Position numbers and translations under genes: made by a program
The notes under the pieces: generated by a model
What the model was told of the DNA's origin: nothing
The model's database searches: none
Seen by the model: only the letters and a program-made list of their open reading frames with translations
Shown here: in pieces, positions 18,392 through 26,216 of the stretch
Numbering within the stretch: the first letter of the stretch is position 1
Layout of the letters: each line of letters opens with the position of its first letter
DNA from: CAXBCP01 sp963974055
Lineage (GTDB): Bacteria; Pseudomonadota; Alphaproteobacteria; MPNO01; UBA830
Length of the DNA: 64,000 bases
Reading direction: 5' to 3'
Assembly: GCA_963974055.1 (NCBI GenBank)
Contig: CAXBCP010000014.1
Coordinates: 54,177 to 118,176, forward strand

Positions 18392-19696
18392 CTATCGTAT
18401 CATCGTTTCCGGCAGGAACAGGGCAATCTCGGGAAACATGATCAGGAGCACCGCGCAAACGAACATCGCCGCCCAGAACGGGAGCACCCCGACAAAGATA
18501 TCGCCCATGGGGACACCGTCGGAGATGCCCTTGACCACAAAAACGTTCAGCCCCAGTGGCGGACTTATCAGGCTCATCTCAAGCACCACCACCAGCAGCA
18601 CGCCAAACCAGATCGGGTCGTAGCCAAGATCTTTGATCACCGGAAAAACAATGGGAATTGTCAGCACCAGCATCGCAATGCCTTCAAGGAAAGTTCCCAT
18701 GATTATATAGGCGACAACGATTATGCCGAGGATCACCAGCGGCGCGACTTCGAGCCCGTCGACAACAGCCGCCAGCTTCAGGGGTATCTGGGTCACCGCC
18801 AGGAACGGGTTGAACAGAAACGCACCGATCAGAATCAAATAGACGAACGAGAAAGTCTTGATCGTCTCCAGCACGCAGAATTTTGTCGCCTGCCAGGTCA
18901 TTTTACCGCGCGCTACGGTGAGCACTACGGTGAGAAACGCCCCCACGGCGGCGGCTTCCACCGGCGTAAAGACCCCGAAATAAATACCGCCGAGAACGGC
19001 GAACACGATCCCGATCAGGGCAGACGAGCGCCCCACGGTCTTCAGCCGATCGATCATCGGCATTCGCTCTGCCCGCGGTCCGGCGCCTGGACGAACCGCT
19101 GTGACGATCAGCACTGTGATCATGAACAGCACCGTCAGCAGAAGACCGGGCAGAACCCCGGCAAGGAACAACTGGCCGATCGATTCCTCGGTGAGCAGTG
19201 CATAGATGATAAAGCCCGTCGACGGTGGAATCAGAATGCCAAGCGTGCCGCCGGCCGCGACGCAACCGGTCGCGAGCCTGTCGTCATAGCCATAGCGCTT
19301 CATTTCCGGGAGCGCGACCCGCCCCATGGTTACTGCAGACGCCAGGCTGGATCCCGACACGGCTGCGAACCCGGCGCAGCCGACAACCGTTGCCGAGGCC
19401 AGCCCGCCCGGCCAGTGTCCGACCAGGCTGCGCGCCATGTCATAGAGATCGCGGCTCATCCCCGAGACCATGGCCAGATTCCCCATCAGCACGAACAGCG
19501 CGATAATCGAAAGGTCGTAATTATACGCGATCTCGAAGGGGATGCTGCCGAGCAGGTTCAAAGTAGTATCGATGCCGGACAGGCTGGCATAGCCGGCCAC
19601 CCCGGCGATCGCCAGCGCAATCCCGATCGGCACCCGAAGAAAAATCATCAGGAACAAACCGGCCAGTCCAATCAGGCCGATGACAACAGGGCTCAT
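18392..19696 (-). CDS. dctM: TRAP transporter large permease DctM
   Basis: 434 aa from ATG 19696, which follows the small-permease stop by a few bases. About 12 predicted helices; start MSPVVIGLIGLAGLFLMIFLRVPIGIALA is typical, as is GVMGxxIPPS-like TLGILIPPSTGFIIYALL. The C terminus has a long LTIPIVFPVIKDLGYDPIWFGVLL segment. Drives Na-coupled uptake of an organic acid delivered by the periplasmic DctP. Third gene of dctP-dctQ-dctM. Confidence 0.95.
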   Translation of the reverse strand: MSPVVIGLIGLAGLFLMIFLRVPIGIALAIAGVAGYASLSGIDTTLNLLGSIPFEIAYNYDLSIIALFVLMGNLAMVSGMSRDLYDMARSLVGHWPGGLASATVVGCAGFAAVSGSSLASAVTMGRVALPEMKRYGYDDRLATGCVAAGGTLGILIPPSTGFIIYALLTEESIGQLFLAGVLPGLLLTVLFMITVLIVTAVRPGAGPRAERMPMIDRLKTVGRSSALIGIVFAVLGGIYFGVFTPVEAAAVGAFLTVVLTVARGKMTWQATKFCVLETIKTFSFVYLILIGAFLFNPFLAVTQIPLKLAAVVDGLEVAPLVILGIIVVAYIIMGTFLEGIAMLVLTIPIVFPVIKDLGYDPIWFGVLLVVVLEMSLISPPLGLNVFVVKGISDGVPMGDIFVGVLPFWAAMFVCAVLLIMFPEIALFLPETMIR

Positions 19697-19703
19697 GTAA
19701 CAC

Positions 19704-20246
19704 TCACTCGTCGCCCTCCTCGGGGAGGTCCACAAAAGTTTTTATCGCGAGGACAAGGGCGAACAGACCTGCGCCAAAAGCCACGACATAATAAAACGGC
19801 CAAAAAGGAATCGTCAGAAGCTGGGATGTTTCGTTGAATTCCCGGACGTCGAAGGACTGGATCACCGAACGCCAGGCGATCACGGCGAATAACACCGCCC
19901 CCAAAGCATTCGCGCCGCGACGGCAGACGAACTGCGCGCCTTTCGGGATACGGTCGTAGAGCAGCTCGATCATCACATGCGCGCCGCGGAAACCGCAATA
20001 AGCGAAGCTGAGAAACGTCATGATCAGAACCGCAAACTGGGTAAGATCGAACACCCCGTTGAGCGGAGAACTGAAAAAATACCGCCCGATGACATCGGCG
20101 ACGGTCAGGAACATCAGCGCGACGAGGACCACCCCGGCCACGGCGGCCGAGGCGGTCACACTCAGATGCGTCACACGGACAAGGATGTTGCCGTTTGCGC
20201 CGACGCTTTTGCTATCGGGGGCACCTGGTGATGAGTCGGAAGGCAT
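19704..20246 (-). CDS. dctQ: TRAP transporter small permease DctQ
   Basis: 180 aa with four predicted helices; VADVIGRYFFSSPLNGVFDLTQF and GFRGAHVMIELLYDRIP are DctQ marks. A soluble N-terminal tail of about 25 residues precedes helix 1. The stop lies seven bases before the dctM ATG. Together with DctM it forms the membrane part of the transporter. Confidence 0.93.
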   Translation of the reverse strand: MPSDSSPGAPDSKSVGANGNILVRVTHLSVTASAAVAGVVLVALMFLTVADVIGRYFFSSPLNGVFDLTQFAVLIMTFLSFAYCGFRGAHVMIELLYDRIPKGAQFVCRRGANALGAVLFAVIAWRSVIQSFDVREFNETSQLLTIPFWPFYYVVAFGAGLFALVLAIKTFVDLPEEGDE

Positions 20247-20280
20247 ATGCCCCTACTTCAATCCGTCGCCGCGAACGCTT

Positions 20281-21291
20281 CTACGAGCCCTTGCCAAGGT
20301 AGTCGGCGAGAATCTCGGAATAATTCTTGAACCCCGCCTTTTCGAAACGCCCGACCCAGCTATCGGAGATTTCCTTGAACTTTGCGTCCCAGATTTTCCG
20401 CTGCGCCGGCGTCAGTTCCGTAAGCGTCGTATCCTTGCGATCGCGGACCAGTTTCAGACCCGAAACCCGCGATTCCTCGTAGAGCTTTGCCGCACGCAGG
20501 CTCCATTCCAGCCCCGTGCTGTCATCGATTGTCTTTTTCTGGGCCGCGTTAAGGCCGTTATAAACCTTGCGATTCATCACCACCATCTGTGGCGAGAATC
20601 CCATGGGCAGACCGGTGACGTAATTCTTGACGACCTCGGCAAGCTTGAAACTGGCGACGACCGAGATACCGACCAGCGCCCCATCGACGACACCTTTTTC
20701 GATCGCGGTGTAGGTCGCCGGCATCGGCATGGCAACCGGGATCGCGCCCAGTTGCTTGATGATCTCGGCCTGATCGCGGGATGGCGTCCGCAGCTTTACA
20801 CCGGCCAGATCGGCGGGTGTTCGCACGGTCTTGTTGGTCATCAGCACCGGCGTATCGGTCGTCCACAGACCGAGCACCTTCACGCGGCTGTATTCGTTGC
20901 TCAGATGCTTGTCCAGAATACGCCACAATCCGCGGGTCGCTTCGACCGCGTTTTCGAACTGCATCGGGATTTCAGCAATCATGGTCTTTGGGAATACGGT
21001 CGACGTGTATCCCTGGAGGCCGAATTCGACATGCGATATGCCATTTACGACGCGTTTGAATGCCCCTGGCGGCTTTCCGCCGATCTGGCTTCCGGGAAAG
21101 CCAAGGACCTTGATCCCGACACCGGCATTTTCCATCGCCTTACCCCAAGGTTCCATGAAGTCAGCCCACACGTGATGCTTGGGGCTGGCGAAGAACGCCA
21201 TCTTGATGTCAGCCGCCGACGCCGGTGCAATCGCAGCGAAAGCCGCAACACCGGTCGCCAATGCCATAGTCCTTATCGTTTGCTGTCTCAT
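20281..21291 (-). CDS. dctP: TRAP transporter substrate-binding protein DctP
   Basis: 336 aa from ATG 21291, chosen for its GGAGAGGA ribosome site and for the signal peptide (MALATGVAAFAAIAPASA). The frame runs open for 95 codons upstream but without similarity. DctP marks include AWADFMEPWGKAM-like VWADFMEPWG at the N terminus, the Arg-containing KLRTPSRDQAEIIKQLGA binding helix (about 165) and WSLRAAKLYEESR near the C terminus. The Arg of that helix usually clamps the substrate carboxylate, so a carboxylic acid is likely. First gene of the operon. Confidence 0.94.
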   Translation of the reverse strand: MRQQTIRTMALATGVAAFAAIAPASAADIKMAFFASPKHHVWADFMEPWGKAMENAGVGIKVLGFPGSQIGGKPPGAFKRVVNGISHVEFGLQGYTSTVFPKTMIAEIPMQFENAVEATRGLWRILDKHLSNEYSRVKVLGLWTTDTPVLMTNKTVRTPADLAGVKLRTPSRDQAEIIKQLGAIPVAMPMPATYTAIEKGVVDGALVGISVVASFKLAEVVKNYVTGLPMGFSPQMVVMNRKVYNGLNAAQKKTIDDSTGLEWSLRAAKLYEESRVSGLKLVRDRKDTTLTELTPAQRKIWDAKFKEISDSWVGRFEKAGFKNYSEILADYLGKGS

Positions 21292-21776
21292 GTTCCTCTC
21301 CTGCGCAGGCAAAGCTGCGTCAATCTGCGCGCCTAATCCGGCGCAGTTGCGTTTCCTCAATTGGACGATCTTGTCGAAGTTCATACGCCGTCCATTTACC
21401 ACCCTAGCATGCACCGAAATCACGATACGGGGCAACGCCCCAGATTCCAGACGAATATCCTTACCGCTTAAAGAATATCCCTGTCGCTCAAACCGGAATA
21501 TTGTCGAATGGTACCGTTCGACATGTGGAACAATGGGAAGCCCACCCATCCGCCGCTGCCTGCGGTTGAAACGCACGAATGTTTAAATTCGATTGGTTTG
21601 CGGGTGCCAACCGGATAAGGTGGGAAGGAACATACGGTCGATTTGGCAAGCTAGAATGAAAATTCATTTCTGAGACGGACACCGTGCCGATGTCAGAAAT
21701 TTAATAACGCCAATAAACTGATCGGAATCTATTTGCATTACGCCCTAATGCGCGTGGATATAGGGACACATATTTC
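21292..21776. other. Divergent intergenic region dctP / receiver protein
   Basis: 485 bases between the dctP start (minus) and the single-domain receiver start (plus). No convincing gene. It should hold both promoters. The one standout structure is the palindrome at 21502-21523. AT content rises towards the receiver gene (about 21690-21770). Confidence 0.6.
21502..21523. promoter_or_regulatory. 22-base near-perfect palindrome upstream of dctP
   Basis: Arms TGTCGAA and TTCGACA flank a GGTACC core, with one T/G mismatch pair on either side of the core. It is about 211 bases upstream of the dctP start. Length and symmetry fit an operator for a dimeric regulator such as a GntR, LacI or IclR family member controlling the TRAP operon. 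No regulator gene of these families is adjacent. Confidence 0.5.
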
Positions 21777-22181
21777 GTGAGTACATTGAAGGTTCTTGTA
21801 GTCGATGACAGTGTCGGGGATTTCCGTCTGATCAATATTTCCCTGGAACAGGCGATGGGGGACGAAGTCTCGCTGGATCATGCATTATCAGTTGATGCAG
21901 CCGCCCAGATGATCAGGGAGACCGATTACGATGTCATCGTTCACGACCTGTTTCTGCCCCCATGGGGTCCGGAAGCGATCACGGCGACTTACAAGATTGC
22001 CCCGAGCACCCCGATCATTGCGATATCCGGTCAATCGTCTCCTGATCTGCACCGAATTGCGGTAGCGAACGGCGCAAAGCTGTTTTGCAGTAAATCCGAC
22101 CTTGGCGGCGGCAATATCGGCTCGATTCTGGCGCAGGTCGTACCTGCCTTCACAAATCCTGCATCCGACGCCAACTGCTAG
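21777..22181 (+). CDS. Stand-alone response-regulator receiver domain protein
   Basis: 134 aa, GTG start at 21777 with AGGGA upstream. One CheY-like domain: acidic pair in VVDDS (10-11), phosphoacceptor Asp 57 in IVHDLFLPPWGPEAI, and a Lys near 111 in CSKSD. The loop after the Asp (LFLPP) and the SGQSSPD segment match the atypical receivers often found with PAS-rich kinases. No output domain. Probably a phosphate shuttle or target of a hybrid kinase such as the one at the window start. Expressed from the gap described above. Confidence 0.82.
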   Translation: MSTLKVLVVDDSVGDFRLINISLEQAMGDEVSLDHALSVDAAAQMIRETDYDVIVHDLFLPPWGPEAITATYKIAPSTPIIAISGQSSPDLHRIAVANGAKLFCSKSDLGGGNIGSILAQVVPAFTNPASDANC

Positions 22182-22263
22182 AGACCGTCGGCCTTGTCAC
22201 CTTGCAGGACGACATTTATCGAATTTTTAACATAGCCCGAACGTCGCGATGCAGACGCCCCGC

Positions 22264-22977
22264 TCAGATGTGGTCGGCCGCGTTCATCTGAACACCGGCT
22301 ACCGGCGTTCCATCCGAATGTCCGCTGCGGGCCGCAACGATCGTCTTGATTTCATCCACCGTCAGGACTTTCGATATACCGATTGCCCGCCACGCCACGA
22401 GCATGCGGCGGTAAATGTCCTGCATCGGCATCGCGCTCTCCAGCGCGTTTCCAAGCGCCTCACCCAGCCACCGATGTCTGCCGAGTTTCTGTATATAAAA
22501 CTGGGCGAAACTGAGCATTTCGCCTTCGAACTGCGGATCGAAGCCGGAAAATTCAATATCCTGCGGCTGTATTGACGATGAGCCTCCGAGATGATCGTAG
22601 GACAGACGCAACCGGGTAAACATCGCCAGAATATCCATAACTTCGTGAGAAACCTCCAGATTCAGATCATTCGTGAATCCGTCCAGCAGGGTCACGTAAT
22701 GGGTTTCCAGCGCAGAAGTGAGAATCTCCCGGTGCGTCGCGTGCCGTTCGGCGTGATCCGGGTCGAGTTTCTCCAGAATTCGGTACTGGTTCGACAGCAT
22801 AAGCCTGTCTTTCAGGGACAGGTCGAACGCACCGCCATCCGGGCCATGACGCATCGCATCCCGCAAATCCTCGATCGCTTTTCGGAACAACTTGCTCAGA
22901 TGATAGCCTTTTTCGGCGGACAACTCATCGAGCTCACGCTTCAATTCGTCGCTTATACGAAAACTAACGGTTGCCAT
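22264..22977 (-). CDS. Ribbon-helix-helix / YfbU-domain fusion protein
   Basis: 237 aa. Residues 1-45 are a ribbon-helix-helix DNA-binding motif (MATVSFRISDELKRELDEL, then KLFRKAIEDLRDAM). From about residue 53, DRLMLSNQYRILEKLDPDHAERH matches the start of Escherichia coli YfbU, followed by EVMDILAMFTRLRLSYDHL and FSGFDPQFEGEMLSFAQFYI at the expected order. YfbU has been linked to toxicity and cell death in E. coli, with no agreed mechanism. The RHH part suggests a DNA-binding regulator. AGGAG precedes the ATG. Upstream is the AT-rich gap with several palindromes, a plausible autoregulatory region. Confidence 0.85.
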   Translation of the reverse strand: MATVSFRISDELKRELDELSAEKGYHLSKLFRKAIEDLRDAMRHGPDGGAFDLSLKDRLMLSNQYRILEKLDPDHAERHATHREILTSALETHYVTLLDGFTNDLNLEVSHEVMDILAMFTRLRLSYDHLGGSSSIQPQDIEFSGFDPQFEGEMLSFAQFYIQKLGRHRWLGEALGNALESAMPMQDIYRRMLVAWRAIGISKVLTVDEIKTIVAARSGHSDGTPVAGVQMNAADHI

Positions 22978-23210
22978 TTCCGCTCCTCAAACAATCTATC
23001 ACGATTACATCGAAACCACGTGCTTCCCCGAAAAAACACGGACAAACCGTCTGGGAATATGTCCAACCAAAATCCAGAAGAAACCTATTACAGCTACGGT
23101 ACTTTTTTATAGTGAACAAAAGGTTAATTGCAAATCAAAATTGCAGCCTCTCGCATTTTCAGAGTAGCACAACCGCACGAGCCAATCCACACCTTGTAAA
23201 GAATACCATC

Positions 23211-23222
23211 TATACGTGTATA
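23211..23222. repeat. Inverted repeat TATAC-GT-GTATA
   Basis: A perfect palindrome with a GT centre, about 234 bases upstream of RHH-YfbU. The surrounding ATCTATACGTG string is shared with the palindrome at 12781, upstream of the S1C protease. Confidence 0.4.
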
Positions 23223-23265
23223 TCGCAATAAATTTCGTGTATTATTCAAGTAATACGGAAAGTGT

Positions 23266-23297
23266 TTACAAAATGTAATAATTTTTATTTACATTTT
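23266..23297. promoter_or_regulatory. TTACA/TGTAA repeat cluster
   Basis: TTACA-AAA-TGTAA (23266-23278) is a palindrome; AAAATGTAA (23270-23278) also pairs with TTACATTTT (23289-23297) across ten bases. Three half-sites in 32 bases fit cooperative binding of small RHH dimers, and the downstream gene encodes an RHH protein. Binding is inference. Confidence 0.4.
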
Positions 23298-23465
23298 AAA
23301 AAATTTTTCCGTGTTTTTTTCCAACATTCACAAATAAATGCAATTGCAAATAAATATCTCGTCTTTTCGGAAATTCGAACAAACAGGACGCTTATCCGCC
23401 GCCGCCCCTCTTTCTACAACAGGCGGGATGAAGTCTCGCGCCATCTACAGACACTTTTTACAAAC

Positions 23466-24089
23466 TCAGGTTGCATCGGATTCCGGAGAGCGCGCAGGCG
23501 ATTCTGTCAAGTGGACCTGGAATCCGTCTCCCGCCAACGCCAGAGCGGCTTCGCCATCGCGCAATCCGTATCCCGTCGCTACCAGGTCACCGCAACAAAG
23601 ACCGGCGGCTTTACCCGCCGCCAGGTCCGTCGCCGCATCGCCGATGATCCGGCTCTCTGCGAGATCGAGCCCCAAATCATCGCCGGCCCGGAGCAGCATC
23701 CCAGGAGACGGCTTTCTGAAGGCCGATTGTTCCGGGCCGCCCGCGGCAGGCGGCGGATGACCGCAGGCATAGACAGCATCCACAACCGCGCCGTGTTCCG
23801 CGAGCAGTTCGTCGAGTCGATTCTGGACGGCTTCGAATGCCGCCCAGTCGTAGTACCCCCTGCCGACACCCGATTGATTGGTAACGATCACGACGGCGGA
23901 ACCCGCGCGATTGGCATGCCGGACCTCATCCACAACCGCGGCGATCAGGCGGACGTCCGCCGGGTCGGACAGATAGTCAACCAGCTCAATCAGCGTTCCG
24001 TCCCGATCCAGAAACAGGGCGGGCACTTTCTCTCCAAATCCGGCTGTGCGGATATCGCACCACAGTCCATCGGGTTCAATCAGAGGCAT
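23466..24089 (-). CDS. HAD-family phosphatase, GmhB/histidinol-phosphatase-like
   Basis: 207 aa. HAD motif I is FLDRDGTLIE (about 26-35) with both Asp; motif II is VTNQSGVGRG (about 69); the Lys is in FRKPSPGML (about 124); motif III is IIGDAATDLAAG (about 147). A CGHPPPAAGG loop occurs where GmhB proteins bind zinc with Cys/His residues, but only one Cys-His pair is retained. Likely substrate: D-glycero-D-manno-heptose bisphosphate or a related sugar bisphosphate. No heptose genes adjoin. The gene lies 25 bases after the unknown secreted protein gene, so cotranscription is possible. Confidence 0.85.
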   Translation of the reverse strand: MPLIEPDGLWCDIRTAGFGEKVPALFLDRDGTLIELVDYLSDPADVRLIAAVVDEVRHANRAGSAVVIVTNQSGVGRGYYDWAAFEAVQNRLDELLAEHGAVVDAVYACGHPPPAAGGPEQSAFRKPSPGMLLRAGDDLGLDLAESRIIGDAATDLAAGKAAGLCCGDLVATGYGLRDGEAALALAGDGFQVHLTESPARSPESDAT

Positions 24090-24114
24090 GCAGGGCGTTC
24101 CATCTGACGCGGCA

Positions 24115-25500
24115 TCACCGTTGCAACCGGATGATCTGCGCCTGCGTCAACGCGCCTGAAAACGGATTCCCGGGGCTCTCCGCCCGAAAGGCCGCACGAA
24201 TCCGGTGGAGATAGCCATCTTCAGAAGCCCGTTCACCGACGGCGACCGATGGCTCGCCGACAAATTTCCGCGCTTCGCGGAAACCGGAGGCAGCAGCGTA
24301 TCGCGCGAAAAACATCTGCGCCCGATCGCGACCCGGCTTTCTATCGGATTCACTGCCGGATTGGGCCGTCGGGATCGCCTTGGTCGCTTCGTACTGCCAG
24401 ATGCGGATATACCCTTCGAATGCTGCGGCGGATTGACCGTTCCGCGCCCGGACGAGAGTGCTTGCCAACAAATCGTCCGGCAATGGTCCGGCAGCCGCGT
24501 CTTTCGCCGTCTTTGCCGCATAAATGGCAATTGCTCCCATTAAATTCCGCAATTCAGCGAGACGCCCGGCGCCGGACTGTCTTTGCGCCGCTGCAAGCAA
24601 TTTCCGGATCGCACGCACATGCCGGTCGCCGAACCCCTTCGCCCATCCGGCGATATCCCCGGACACACAGCGACGGGACTTCGTACAGGCCGGATCCGCA
24701 TGCTGACGGCCGGCGGCATCTGCGAATGACGCAAAAACCCTGTGGTCGTCCGGGTTGTCCCGCGCCGCCCGGGCAAACGACAACGCCGCGCTCCAGTTGT
24801 CGCGGACCAGCCAGCGACGGACCCCATGCTTGTAATAACCGTTGTCGAAATATTCCGCAGCAATGCGGCCGTCATACATGCCCCTGAGATACGCGGCGGC
24901 GTCCCGCAATGCCGGATTGCCGGCTCCCCTGCCGGCCATTCTTCCCACATGTGCCAAAACCGGCTGCCACCCACCAGTCTCACGGGCAAGCGCGTCCCGG
25001 ATATATTTGACGCGGGCATCGGTTTTATCTTTGCCGGAGCGGTTCACGGTCGGACTGGGACGATTAACAGAGAAATTATGGCGGCGGCGCAGCGCATCGG
25101 CCTCTACTGCCTGGAAACGCGCGCGAAGCGCGTTGATATCGACCCGCAGGCTGGACGACTCCCGACGGATTTCCTGGAGCCGGAAAGAACAGTAACGCCG
25201 CATGGAACTGCTCGACGCCAGGCGCGGGGCGCATTCGCGATTATACGCAGCGCGGTCGCGCTGAAGGACCTGGCGTCGCTGCGCAAGACTATCGAGATCG
25301 GCTTTGAGAACAGTCCGTTCCGCGGGAAAAGTGATCGACGGCGGCAGAAGCGGCAGACTCGGCACGGGTCGAAACTGTACTGCACCGGCGGGTATAGAAA
25401 GTACTGCCGTGAAAACCGCGGCCAATGCCGGCACAGAGCAGGTCGCCGTGCGCCCCGACACAAACGGGAATCGGCAGAAAGGTTTAACGGGCATTTTCAT
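24115..25500 (-). CDS. Secreted protein of unknown function with coiled-coil region
   Basis: About 461 aa from ATG 25500; a GTG 18 bases earlier is an alternative. A signal peptide ends near SIPAGAVQF. Residues 65-140 look like a charged helical coiled coil (KADLDSLAQRRQVLQRDRAAYN, then RLQEIRRESSSLRVD). Two Cys in that region (ECAP, YCSF) and two later (CTKSRRC) may form disulfides. The C-terminal half is helical and repeat-like. I recognise no family. Export to the periplasm is likely. Encoded directly upstream of the HAD phosphatase. Confidence 0.65.
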   Translation of the reverse strand: MKMPVKPFCRFPFVSGRTATCSVPALAAVFTAVLSIPAGAVQFRPVPSLPLLPPSITFPAERTVLKADLDSLAQRRQVLQRDRAAYNRECAPRLASSSSMRRYCSFRLQEIRRESSSLRVDINALRARFQAVEADALRRRHNFSVNRPSPTVNRSGKDKTDARVKYIRDALARETGGWQPVLAHVGRMAGRGAGNPALRDAAAYLRGMYDGRIAAEYFDNGYYKHGVRRWLVRDNWSAALSFARAARDNPDDHRVFASFADAAGRQHADPACTKSRRCVSGDIAGWAKGFGDRHVRAIRKLLAAAQRQSGAGRLAELRNLMGAIAIYAAKTAKDAAAGPLPDDLLASTLVRARNGQSAAAFEGYIRIWQYEATKAIPTAQSGSESDRKPGRDRAQMFFARYAAASGFREARKFVGEPSVAVGERASEDGYLHRIRAAFRAESPGNPFSGALTQAQIIRLQR

Positions 25501-25623
25501 CGTCGCACCGCCCAACACTAAGTCGCTTATCCGTAGCGGCCAAGCCCCGTAATCCGAATATATGAATCAGCGACAATACCGAAACGTCGTGTATCCTTCG
25601 GGCCTCAATCACGGGAGAACATC

Positions 25624-26121
25624 ATGCGTCTCGAAGGCTCCTGCCATTGCGGCTCGGTCCGGTTTTCTGTCGAGTCCGATACCCCCTACCCCTATAACCG
25701 GTGCTACTGCACGATCTGCCGCAAAACGGCGGGCGGTGGCGGTTATGCCATCAACATCATGGGACGCGCCGAGACCCTTCACATCACGGGCGAGGAAAAC
25801 CTGTCGGTCTACCGGTCGGCGAGCAACGACCGCGGGTCGTACGAAGAAGACGGGCTGAGCCCGGCAAAGCGTTATTTCTGCTCAGAATGCGGCTCCGCGC
25901 TGTGGGTCCACGGCTCGGACTGGCCGGATTTCGTCTATCCGTTTGCATCGGCCATCGATACCCCGCTGCCGGCGCCGCCGGAAACCACGCATCTTATGCT
26001 CGCCCACAAGGCGCCGTGGGTCACCGTTCAGGCAGCCGCGCACGATGCACGGTTCGAACTGTATCCGGACACGGGCATCGAGAGCTGGCACAAACAGCGG
26101 GGCCTTTTCAGCAATCTTTAG
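25624..26121 (+). CDS. GFA/CENP-V domain zinc protein (second copy in window)
   Basis: 165 aa. Zinc ligands CHCGS near residue 7, CYCTICRK (about 28-33) and FCSECGSALWV (about 88). Longer than the copy at 8.2 kb because of a C-terminal extension ending in WHKQRGLFSNL, so the two are distant paralogues. GGGAGA upstream of the ATG. Followed by phoX at a 95-base gap on the same strand. Activity not established for this subfamily. Confidence 0.9.
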   Translation: MRLEGSCHCGSVRFSVESDTPYPYNRCYCTICRKTAGGGGYAINIMGRAETLHITGEENLSVYRSASNDRGSYEEDGLSPAKRYFCSECGSALWVHGSDWPDFVYPFASAIDTPLPAPPETTHLMLAHKAPWVTVQAAAHDARFELYPDTGIESWHKQRGLFSNL

Positions 26122-26216
26122 CGCGTGTCACGTTATTGCAGCGTTTGTGTCATACAGCCTTCCGAACAGGCATGACACATTTGGAGCCTAACAGCCCCTG
26201 CTCCCGAGGACACGCC

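Larger units (their letters stand above)
22978..23465. other. AT-rich intergenic region upstream of RHH-YfbU
   Basis: 488 bases without a credible gene, sitting between the RHH-YfbU start and the GmhB-like stop. From about 23100 to 23380 it is strikingly AT-rich against the high-GC surroundings, with A/T homopolymers and several inverted repeats (23211-23222, 23266-23297, and TGCAATTGCA near 23338). It is the promoter region of the minus-strand RHH-YfbU gene and possibly a remnant of transferred DNA. Confidence 0.6.

Noticed and set aside
16966..18441. 491-codon plus-strand frame opposite the GroEL-like gene
   Set aside because: Antisense to conserved chaperonin motifs; no family match.
22971..23262. 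Short plus-strand frames in the AT-rich gap
   Set aside because: No ribosome sites and no family resemblance; composition explains their length.
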